Shown here: positions 9,083-16,644 of the stretch, in pieces | Position numbering within the stretch: the stretch's first letter is position 1 | How the letters are laid out: each line of letters begins with the position of its first letter | Assembly: GCA_022592445.1 (NCBI GenBank) | Contig: JABYQR010000607.1 | Location: 1-16,644 of the forward strand | Source of the DNA: Cytidiella melzeri | Lineage: Eukaryota; Basidiomycota; Agaricomycetes; Polyporales; Irpicaceae | Length of the DNA: 16,644 nt | Direction of reading: 5' to 3' | Program-made: the position numbers and the translations under genes | The notes under the pieces: generated by a model | The model's database searches: none | Seen by the model: only the letters and a program-made list of their open reading frames with translations | Told to the model about the DNA's origin: nothing

Positions 9083-9612
9083 CCCGATAGCGCAACGTTT
9101 TCTTATCGGAATACCACCCCTCCTCCCAACAGCCCGATAGTGCGGTAATTCGCTATCGGAGATCACCAGCCTGCCAATCTTTCACCACTACTGCGCACAA
9201 GCAATACCCACATACACTACATAGATCAAAACCATCCCTAACCTCACAAGGCGTAGTGGCGTAGTGGTTATCGCACCGGACCTTGCACCCCTCCAGTGCA
9301 GGGCGTTCGGTTCGATCCCCACTCACGCCACACGCCGATATACTCGCGGCTTCAAGCATTCCCTGCAACGTAACCCGTTACAGGTAATGCTTGTAGCAAG
9401 CATGTTTTTCTACACCCCTCGCCCCTCCCCCGATAGCGCAATGTTTCTTATCGGAGTACCACCCCTCCTGCCAGCAGTCCGATAGCGTTGTAGCCTGCTA
9501 TCGGAGAAAACCCTAAGTACTCATTTCCCCGATAGTGCGGACTCTCGCTATCGGGGAATCCCCTTGACTCTCCCTGCACCATGCCTCCGATAGTGAACAA
9601 CTTTCTTATCGG
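9083..9612. repeat. Palindrome cluster D (six dispersed hairpins)
   Basis: Hairpins lie at 9083-9110, 9133-9160, 9428-9454, 9478-9505, 9527-9556 and 9586-9612. Arms vary: GATAGCG or GATAGTG on the left, CGCTATC or CTTATC on the right. Two units belong to the duplicated tRNA-like block; the rest follow it. The core CCGATA / TATCGG is kept in all, while pairing beyond it is imperfect in three. Confidence 0.85.
9250..9409 (+). ncRNA. tRNA-like Pol III gene, copy 2
   Basis: Same layout as copy 1: acceptor-like ends GGCGTAG / TCACGCC, A box at 9257-9267, B box at 9309-9319, tail hairpins and TTTTT at 9405-9409. The central stem is CCTTGCAC / GTGCAGGG (one U-G pair) with a 7 nt loop CCCTCCA. Its D arm (GCG...CGC) pairs better than in copy 1. 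If forced into a tRNA the anticodon would be CUC, but U33 is absent and eight extra bases precede the stem. Confidence 0.5.
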
Positions 9613-9659
9613 ACTCGCACTCCGTGCTCAAATTGTTCAAATTGCTCAAATTACATCAA

Positions 9660-9800
9660 TTACATCACTGGGCACTGAAAATACCGACCACCATTTTTCA
9701 TAGCCCTCTGCCCCTGCAAATATTGACACTCTCTTTTTCAAGGCACGTGACCCTGAAAATATTGTTCGTCGCTTTTTGAGGCCCTACGGGCCCTCAAAAA
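9660..9800. repeat. Degenerate ~40 bp tandem repeat
   Basis: Three units share CTGMAAATAYYG, ~10 nt, CTTTTTCA or CATTTTTCA and a GCCCT-like end: near 9674, 9713 and 9751. A short CAAATT/ATCAATTACATC run precedes them (9630-9665), and GAGGCTGAACCT CAGGCTGAACC follows. No gene is seen; the block abuts the broken 3' end of the retroelement. Confidence 0.55.
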
Positions 9801-9825
9801 CAGAGGCTGAACCTCAGGCTGAACC

Positions 9826-12800
9826 TTACCAGGGTAGTTCTTTAAGGTATAATGCGGAAGCTTTGGCCATCTTTTCCTTAGATAGACGTGAGGCAGCTTC
9901 AGCTTCTGCGCGGACTTGTCTGAGTTTTTCTAGACGTGCATCTAGATTCGGCATTTGGCTGTGACGTCCAACTGGTATGGTAAAATCTGGTAGGTACCCG
10001 TACATGACTTCAAACGGAGAGTGCTGAGTAGATGAGTTGACCCGGGTGTTGATGGCGAATTCAGCCACTGGGATGTATTCTGCCCAATCATCTTGTCGTT
10101 GGTCAACAAAGAGTTGTAGAATCTTTTCTACCTCTTGATTGGTTCTTTCCGTTTGACCATTGGCCTGAGGGTGGTAGGCGGTAGTCATAGCGCCAGTGAT
10201 GCCTAGCCGTTTGTACAACGCTTGCATGACACGAGCTGCAAACTGGGGTCCTCTATCGGATATAAACTGTTGGGGAATGCCGTGGAGCCTGAACACTTCT
10301 TTGATGTGAAGGTCGGCTATACCGTCAGCTGTGACAGTAGATTGGGTTGGGATTACATGTGTTTGCTTGCTGTACAAGTCTGTGTACACAGCAATCATGT
10401 CTAACCCCTTACTACGTGGGAGTGGTCCGACTAAGTCTACACCAACCACCTGCCAAGGTCCGTCTGGTACTTCGATGGGCTGTATTGGGGCCACAGGGTG
10501 CTGTGCTGGTTTGGTTCGCTGACACTTGTCACATCCGAGGACGTATTGTTCTACAAATGATGCCATGCGAGGCCACCAATAATGCCGTGTTACTAGTTCC
10601 AGGGTTGCGTGTTTGCCGGGATGTCCTGCTGGTAACGCATCATGGCATCGTCGTACAATCTCCCTACGAACTTCTCGATCCTTCGGAATGTACAGCTTCC
10701 CTTTGTAGTGGACCAGTCCATTGTCTTCTTCCCACTCAAGTCCACCGTCAGTCAACTTTCGGGGTCCATCCTTTCTAAGTTTGGCTAGTCCCTGGACTAC
10801 CTCTGCTTCTCGAATACTGATGTCTTTAATTCGTGATTCTAACGGATCTGACTCCGGAATACTCGAGGCAGCTATTGTCTGGAAGTATTTGGGTTTCAGC
10901 ACAACTTGTTTCTTGTTGTCTGATGCATTCAACACTTCCAAGGTTCTGACCCGGGATAGTGGGTCGCCTTGAGTAAGGGTCTTTCCGGGTTTGTGTGTTA
11001 AAACAAAGTCAAACCGGCTCAGATACAAAGACCACCGAGCTTGTCGTCTAGACAGGTCCTGGGCGGTACGCCAGTACTGCAGATTCTGATGATCTGTGAT
11101 GATCTCAAAGGGCGCGGGTAATCCTTCTAGATAGTGACGCCAATCTTCAAGAGCTCTGATGATAGCGAGCATTTCTCAATCATAGATCTCGTAGTTCCGT
11201 TCCGCTTCGGCCATAGACTGAGACCGAAACGCTACTGGGTGCCATTATCCATCCTCTAGTTTCTGCAAAAGAACTCCTCCAGTTGCAAAGCCAGACGCAT
11301 CAACTTCAATACGTGTGGGGCGATCGGGTTCCCATGTGACTAGAATAGGTTCCTGAGTGAACGCATCTTTGAGCAACTGAAAGGCGTTCTGCTGTGCTTC
11401 TCCCCACTTCCAAGGTTGGTCTTTCTTGGTGAGATTGTGGAGGGGACGAGTATGCCGTGCAAAGTCCTTGATGAAACGTTGGTAGAAGTTGGCAAATCCA
11501 ATAAAGCCGCGTACATCACAGAGGTTCTGTGGTACCGGCCAGTTGGTGATAGCTTCTATTTTACCCGAGTCCATACAGATCTTTCCGTTACCAATGATTA
11601 AACCTAGGTACTCGACTTGTGACTGTTCAAATTCGCATTTTTCGGGTCAAAGATACAAGTCATTGGCTTCAAGTCGAGATAGTACCTCATGAACAATTTT
11701 CTGGTGTTCTGTAATGTCTAAACTGAAGACGAGGATGTCATCTAAGTACACCAAGACCTTTCCTTCCGCAATGAGATCAGCAAAGATGGAGTTCATCATT
11801 GCTTGAAATGTGGCCGGAGAGTTGGTTATGCCAAACAACATTACCTTAGGCTTGAACAGCCCTCGGTTTGTTACAAATGCACCCTTCCATTTGTCATTCT
11901 CCTTGATCCAAATGTTATGGTAGCCCCATTGTACGTCAAACTTGATAAAGATTTTGGCTTGACGAAGCTGATTGGTAATATCAGATACCAAGGGGAGTGG
12001 GTAGCGGTTTTTGATCGTGATGTCATTTAACCGTTGATAGTCCTGAACAAGCCGGAGCTTGCCGTCCTTCTTCTTGACAAAGAATACTGGTGAGGCCATA
12101 GGCAACTTGGATGGGACAATGTATCCTTTTGCTAGGTTTTCCTCAATAAACTTGTCCAGCTCCACTTGTTCATTCGGAGACATGGGGTAGACCTTGGATC
12201 TGAACATCTTTGGGTTCTCTGTCAGATCAATTGTATGATCCCAGGGCTGATGCTCGGGGAGACACTGTGATGCTTCTTCTGAGAAGACTTTCTGGTGTGT
12301 GCGGTATTCCTCTGGAACCATCTGTTCGAACGTCCGTTGTTCTTTAGACTGATGAGCTTTAGCAGCAATGTCTGTGGAGTACGTAAAGCTAGCACAGGAC
12401 CAAAGCTCTTCCTTGGTGTCCTGAATGATACCGGCTCTGAGCCAGGCTCGCCTCTGCTTCCGATTGGCTGTGATAGAATGGAATGGCTCGAAGTCTTCTT
12501 CGGCTTCCAGTTCCATTTCTCCGGTAGCCCAGTTGATTTTGGGGTTTGCTTTGCAAAGCCATGGTAGGCCTAGAATGCAATCTTCTGGTCCGATGTCTGT
12601 GACCAAAAAGGTTGCATTCTCTTTGATAGCTCCAACTTGTAGCTCGAGCTCTGCTCTGTGTGTGATACGTCCTCCTTGATTTAGAGTCCCATCAATGTTG
12701 TGAAGTGGGATCTGTCTTTCTAAGGGGACCGTACGTACTCAGTGCCGGTTGACAAAGCCTTGACTTAGGAACAATGCGGTGGCTCCTGAGTCAATCATAG

Positions 12801-13083
12801 CTTTGATGCCTTTTTCTCTGAACACTCCTTTGAGCGTAATTGGAACTCGGAAGTGCATGCTAAGTGGGTCTATTTCAGGCACTATGCAGGACGACAAGGT
12901 TTTGTAGTAGTTATACATGTTGTTAAATAAAACTGAAGGCTGTGAATCAGGTTGCTGAGCGGGGCGTATATTTACTACAGGTGTGGTAGAAACTGTGTCC
13001 GTGGGGAAATCATCAATGTCCTCCACTTCTTCTATATAGGTCTTTCTTGAGGGACTCGAGGGTGCGGTTTCACCTGGGTCCTC
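9826..13083 (-). pseudogene. pol: Ty3/gypsy pol (protease, RT, RNase H, integrase), inactivated
   Basis: A single frame runs the whole length without indels but is broken by stops at 12739-12741 (TGA), 11647-11649 (TGA), 11245-11247 (TAA) and 11176-11178 (TGA). Protease: MIDSGATALFL. RT: SPVFFVKKKDGKLRLVQDYQ, LFGITNSPATFQ and catalytic VLVYLDD. RNase H begins RIEVDASGFATGGV and continues ITDHQNLQYW. Integrase: HHCC zinc-binding part (CHDALPAGHPGKH...CDKCQ), then DDE residues in VGVDLVGPL, FISDRGPQF and TNQEVEK, and TEYGYLPDF-like MYGYLPDF. It ends LKELPW, without a full C-terminal domain. No functional enzyme is expected. Confidence 0.9.
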
Positions 13084-13084
13084 G

Positions 13085-13308
13085 CTAAAAATCCCGTTGA
13101 TTGCCCAGCTGCTTGACTTGGTCCGTGAGCGATGACATCTGCTTCATGATGGCATTGTAGTCAAACGGAGTTGAAGACGAAGAGCTGGCGACAGTTGCGG
13201 CGGGCGGGGTAGGTAAGGGCCTCGCAGACGAGGACGACGAGGGGGCCGGAGTGGATGGATTGAAGAGAGTGCTGGCAGCCACCTTCTGTTGCCTAGGGGG
13301 GTACCCAA
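13085..13308 (-). pseudogene. gag: gag 3' fragment of the left retroelement
   Basis: The segment GYPPRQQKVAASTLF... to KQLGNQRDF and stop TAG at 13085-13087 matches the end of the intact gag at 16330-16558, including the Ser/Pro/Ala linker. Homology begins at about 13306; the ~40 bp beyond it, before TGTCAC, is unrelated to gag. The rest of gag, including capsid and zinc knuckle, is missing. Confidence 0.85.
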
Positions 13309-13513
13309 TGACATGGATAGTCCAACAGAGACCGGATTTTTCCAATATTGTCACAAGTTTATAGCCTTAGGCGCCTATCTAGAGCGCTTATTTTCCGGCT
13401 AGGAGTGTTACCGGACCTAACCCTAACCTGGGTCACGTGACATCCTGCCTTATTTATCAATAGTCCAGACCCAAACCCTAGACTCAGTCTGGAGCGGTTC
13501 CAGATCAACCTAG

Positions 13514-13725
13514 GCTATTGTTCTATTGTTCCTCTTCCATTGATGGGGATTCCCCAGGGATTCCCCCAGGTCTTATTGTTCTATTGTTCTTATCCTATTG
13601 TTCTATTGTTGTATTGTTCTAGCTCTATTGTTCTACGTACCCTGGTCCTTGACAGTTACTCAGGTCCTTGACAGTTACTCCGGTTCTTGACAGTTACCCG
13701 GGTTTATTATTGTTCTATTGTTACT
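13514..13725. repeat. CTATTGTT and CCTTGACAGTTACTC minirepeats in LTR
   Basis: CTATTGTT or ATTGTTCT occurs about ten times between 13514 and 13725. Within it three near-identical 19 bp units, GGTCCTTGACAGTTACTCA type, sit at 13644, 13663 and 13682. Position ~60-270 bp upstream of the TATA box suggests enhancer repeats. Confidence 0.7.
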
Positions 13726-13787
13726 CCAGTCCCACAGTTACTCCAGTCCCTAGTGTGGGAACTGGTGCACAGACCATCCAGACACAG

Positions 13788-13795
13788 TATATATA
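13788..13795 (+). promoter_or_regulatory. TATA box of the presumed LTR
   Basis: TATATATA, followed by GTACCCCTTACCC. It lies ~45 bp upstream of the leader intron and ~500 bp before gag. It is the only strong TATA element in this region. Confidence 0.5.
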
Positions 13796-13852
13796 GTACC
13801 CCTTACCCTTCCTGGTTCTGCATCTTGACCTCTTCGTCATTTGCACTGCCAG

Positions 13853-13913
13853 GTGAGTTACTCAATGTAACCTAGTATAAACATGATATTAACTTCGTCA
13901 TTTGCACTGCCAG
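13853..13913 (+). other. Candidate 61 nt leader intron flanked by a 20 bp direct repeat
   Basis: GCCAG|GTGAGTTACTC at 13853 is a strong donor, and TTTGCACTGCCAG at 13913 a good acceptor, with ATTAAC ~20 nt before it. The 20 bases before the donor (13833-13852) are repeated exactly as the last 20 bases of the intron (13894-13913). Confidence 0.45.
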
Positions 13914-14299
13914 TATCCGGCCTCTGAGCCTGCTTGCCTGCTCATCATCGACTTTGACCTCGTTGTCGTCGTTGGAGATCCACTTCCATTCCCACTCCCC
14001 CTCTTCTTTGCCCTTGTTTAGGGTTTAGCAGTATAGCAGCAGTCGCTCCGCGACATTAGGTCAAGATACCACACAGCTACCGGCACGACTGCCCTTAGCT
14101 CGGATCAAGCCTTCCTGTTCCCCCAGTTTTAAAAAGTTTATTCCCCCCTACGTTTGAGAGTAAGCCATCGCCGTCCGTCTTGACGTGCTTGATTGCTAAC
14201 TCGTTCACTTTCCGTGGTTGATTCTTAGTGCCGAAAGAATCCCACTCCCGTTTCACCGCTCGTCCAGATCCTTTGCACAAGGATCTGAACCAAGCACAT
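13914..14299. other. Retroelement leader, no gene assigned
   Basis: Lies between the candidate leader intron and gag. The gag frame can be followed back a short way past the TGA at 14300 (ARPDPLHKDLNQAH), so gag may begin upstream. No primer binding site was recognised. Confidence 0.4.
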
Positions 14300-14302
14300 T
14301 GA

Positions 14303-16558
14303 GAAGTCCAGATCCATCGCGCCTTACCTCAGGCTGTGTTTGATCAACTCGACGCAGAGCACGCACGTGGCCAGAGTCACAAATACACGGAGAAGGAGCT
14401 CAAGGCTATTGCCTCCTACGTCGGTCGTCGTAAACCCAAGGGGTCGGCCCTCACGCACAGATTCCCCACAGTAGAGGAGTTTGAGAAACTCCGCGCAGAA
14501 TCCAAAGAGTTCGCCGCCCGCACCGCACGCGAACGAGCACAGGCTCTAGCAGAACTTCCTAAGAAGCCATCATTAGCAGAACGCTTCACAGCCCGGCCCA
14601 CTACCAACCCTAGCGCGGCCCTCATAGCAGCAAAGCCGACTCTCATCGACTTCCGTAAACACACTCCAGAAGATCTTCGAGGCATCTTCACCCCAAAGCT
14701 CACCGCCACACTCCAACGCTTGTCGATTCTCCTCACCATCGACAAATACCACCAGCTTCACAAAGACACGAAGCTTCATTTCGAACAGGTGAAACAGAAG
14801 TTGGAAAAGCTTCTGGAAGAGCTACCAACCCGAGCCTTTGTCATCACTCACCGTGAGTGGCAGCTGCTGGATTGGGGATTGAAGGCAATTGGGAAAATTA
14901 GTTTTACGGGTCTAAGGAGAAATTACGAACAGGTGTTCAAAGCTTTAGACAACGTTTGGGCGGACGAGTACTTCATCTCGTTCTAGGTAGAATACAGGGT
15001 GGCTTCCCAAAGTCCTGAGAGTAGCATTTGGTCTAGAGATCATCTTCCCTGCGAAAATTATCCACACACCTTCAACCAACAAACCTTCAGAGACGAGTGT
15101 TACGACTCAGAAGAAGGACATCAAGTTTGTGAAGTACAACCGTGTCCCAATCGCTACAATAGAGTAGAATATCCTGGTCGTTACGCAAACCAGTATCGAC
15201 CCATCCATCACTGGCAAGAAAATCGTATTCTTGAATCTCTCCCGCCTTTGCCCGAACCGGAAGAAGACTTTGATCGAACCTTCACGCAGGAACAGTATCA
15301 GATGGATTCCACCAACGTCTCCCAGCATGCGTACAGGGTACCCACCCCAGCCCCTGTACAAGAACCATTGTCTCCTCCTTCTGCAGAACAATTGCTGCAA
15401 GCTCTGCTCCTTGGTCAGCAACAGCTGACACAAGCCATCACAGCGCTGATTCAGAATCAGCAACCGGTCAACAACCGATCAAGGGAAAGGGTTGTGGAAA
15501 AACCTGCCAGTTTCAAAGGCAATGCTAGCAGCGATGCACGTCGCTTTTTAGCCGCCTTTTCCATGTACGCACAATTCAACGAGAAGCTGTCTCCGTACAA
15601 CGCTCAAGGCGGTCAGACCCGGTTGGACCACCTCTGGATCTCATCAGCCCTGTCATTTATGACAGAAGATGCAGCAGTTTGGGCTACGCCCCACATGGAC
15701 CTGATTGCTAGTCATCAGGCAGCCTTCAACGGTGATTGGGACGACTTTAGAACCACGTTTAAAGCACGATTTGAACCGGTCGATGAAATGGTAGATGCTA
15801 AAGCCAAGCTCAGGGAGCTATGGCAAGGCAAGAAAACGGTTCCGGAGTACACGGCGCGATTCAGGGAGATTATGGATAGGACCGGCTACTCGACACAAGA
15901 CCTTCGTGATCGGTACTACGAACACCTGAGTACTACCATCAAGGATGAACTGGTTCACACCGCAAGGCCACACGTTACTCTCGTAGATCTGATCAATGTT
16001 GCTACCGACATTGACAATCGTCTTCGTGTTCGAGCTCAAGAGAAAGCTCGTGAACAAGGTCGAACGGTTCCCAATCTGTTCAAAACCACACCGGTCTCCA
16101 CCTCGTCCCCGGCTCCATTCGTCCAAGCACCTCGTGACTCCAATGCCATGGAAATCGATGCTACCAAAGTAGGACCCAATGGAAAAACACGCGCCGACTT
16201 CATGAAGGCCATGAACGGCAGATGTTACGGATGCGGATCAAAGGATCACCAAAAGAAGGATGGAAAACACGATCGTGAACTGTGCGGACACTGTGGTGGC
16301 AACCATCAGACGCAAGTTTGCCAAAGCCGGTTCCTCGGATACCCACCCAGGCAACAGAAGGTGGCTGCTAGTACCCTCTTTGATCCATCCACTCCGGCTC
16401 CCTCGTCGTCCTCGCCCGCGAGGCCCCTGCCTAATCCACCCGCCGCCTCCGTCGCCAGCTCCTCGTCACCAAGTCCATTCGACTACGATGCCATCATGAA
16501 GCAGATGTCATCGCTCACGGACCAAGTCAAGCAGCTGGGCAACCAACGGGATTTTTAG
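14303..16558 (+). CDS. gag: Ty3/gypsy Gag polyprotein, interrupted by one TAG
   Basis: One frame from 14303 to TAG 16556-16558 with a single internal TAG at 14984-14986; a further in-frame TGA lies at 14300-14302, and no ATG is found at the start, so the true beginning may be upstream. The first 220 residues are Lys/Glu-rich and helical. A retrotransposon capsid region follows (RRFLAAFSMYAQF to TFKARFEPVDEMVDAKAKL and VPEYTARFREI), then CYGCGSKDH and the zinc knuckle CGHCGGNHQTQVC (CX2CX3HX4C), and a Ser/Pro linker ending KQLGNQRDF. Gag packages element RNA into virus-like particles. Both stops could be C-to-T changes (CAG, CGA), so this copy may be defective; alternatively two ORFs are used. 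Confidence 0.7.
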
Positions 16559-16644
16559 AGAGGACTCCAGGTGAAACGCACCCTCGAGTCCCTCAAGAAA
16601 GACCTATATAGAAGAAGTGGAGGACATTGATGATTTCCCCACGG
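16545..16644 (+). CDS. pol: Start of pol of the second element (partial)
   Basis: The frame one base forward of gag carries SSPSRKTYIEEVEDIDDFP at the window edge, matching the N-terminal pol segment of the left copy. Compared with the left copy there is one extra T near 16566 and one fewer C near 16579, giving a TGA in pol frame between them. Only the protease leader is visible. Confidence 0.5.

Larger units (their letters stand above)
8835..9480. repeat. Tandem duplication of a ~356 bp unit
   Basis: The segment beginning CTGCGCACAA at 8835 recurs at 9191, including CCCACATACAC, the tRNA-like gene, its tail hairpins, the T5 run and the following palindrome (9083-9110 and 9428-9454). The copies differ by scattered substitutions and small indels, so the duplication is not very recent. 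Confidence 0.85.
9826..13348 (-). mobile_element. Ty3/gypsy retroelement fragment, both ends truncated
   Basis: Order on the minus strand is gag tail, aspartic protease, reverse transcriptase, RNase H, integrase, the Ty3/gypsy order. No LTR is found on either side. The 5' end stops within gag at about 13306, just before the other element's presumed LTR; the 3' end stops in the integrase C-terminal region at TAA 9826-9828. Confidence 0.85.
13349..14060 (+). repeat. Presumed 5' LTR and leader
   Basis: Begins TGTCAC, contains promoter-like minirepeats (13514-13725), a TATATATA box at 13788-13795 and a downstream spliced-leader-like region. The right boundary and primer binding site are not identified; 14060 is a guess. 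With no 3' LTR in view, LTR status cannot be proven here. Confidence 0.45.
13349..16644 (+). mobile_element. Second Ty3/gypsy element, 5' part, cut by window edge
   Basis: Presumed LTR from TGTCACAAG at 13349, leader, gag to 16558 and the first ~85 bp of pol. It is oriented head-to-head with the left fragment, and the two share gag tail and pol start sequence (16330-16644 against 13306-13000) with moderate divergence. The remainder and the 3' LTR lie outside the window. Confidence 0.75.

Noticed and set aside
8895..9329. Canonical tRNA genes (Glu CUC, Cys GCA or Ala UGC)
   Set aside because: No placement gives a 5 bp anticodon stem with a 7 nt loop and U33; eight extra bases remain.
10250..10262. 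CTATCGGAT in integrase as another palindrome unit
   Set aside because: It encodes the integrase SDRG motif and has no matching second arm.

Overview
The window looks like accessory, repeat-rich DNA from a filamentous fungus, most likely a basidiomycete. I infer this from dense 50-65 nt introns with GTGAGT/GTACGT donors and CTGAC/CTAAC branch sites, GC-rich coding with low-complexity tails, and Ty3/gypsy retroelements of fungal type. No bacterial gene organisation is seen.

Layout from left to right. Positions 305-7128 (minus strand) are best read as one very large intron-rich gene. Its N-terminal part carries a ParB/sulfiredoxin-fold domain (GGQHR motif). The middle is coiled and unrecognised. 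The C-terminal part is Ser/Pro-rich, nuclear-looking, with basic stretches, a ubiquitin-interacting-like motif and two ~65-residue repeats. Most of its introns are about 60 nt, but two are 414 and 559 nt, and these two are filled with tandem arrays of a short palindrome (core CCGATA...TATCGG). A third palindrome array (7285-7540) lies just upstream of the start codon. A second minus-strand gene (7690-8597, possibly from 8735) has an acidic tract and an unrecognised C-terminal domain. At 8835-9480 a ~356 bp unit is tandemly duplicated; each copy holds a tRNA-like Pol III gene with A box, B box, two hairpins and a T5 terminator, followed by further palindromes that run on to 9612.

The right half is retroelement. 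A Ty3/gypsy pol copy on the minus strand (9826-13083, plus a gag tail) is truncated at both ends and broken by four stop codons, each explicable as one C-to-T change. Head-to-head with it, a second related element starts at about 13349 on the plus strand: a presumed LTR with promoter repeats and a leader intron, then gag to 16558 and the first bases of pol at the window edge.

The main point of interest is the ParB-fold protein gene whose two oversized introns and upstream region are loaded with palindromic arrays. Whether the protein binds these palindromes, as bacterial ParB binds parS, is only a hypothesis. The exon joins in the middle of the large gene (about 5709, 5524, 5230, 3680, 3350, 3262 and 2998) are not resolved by reading alone.
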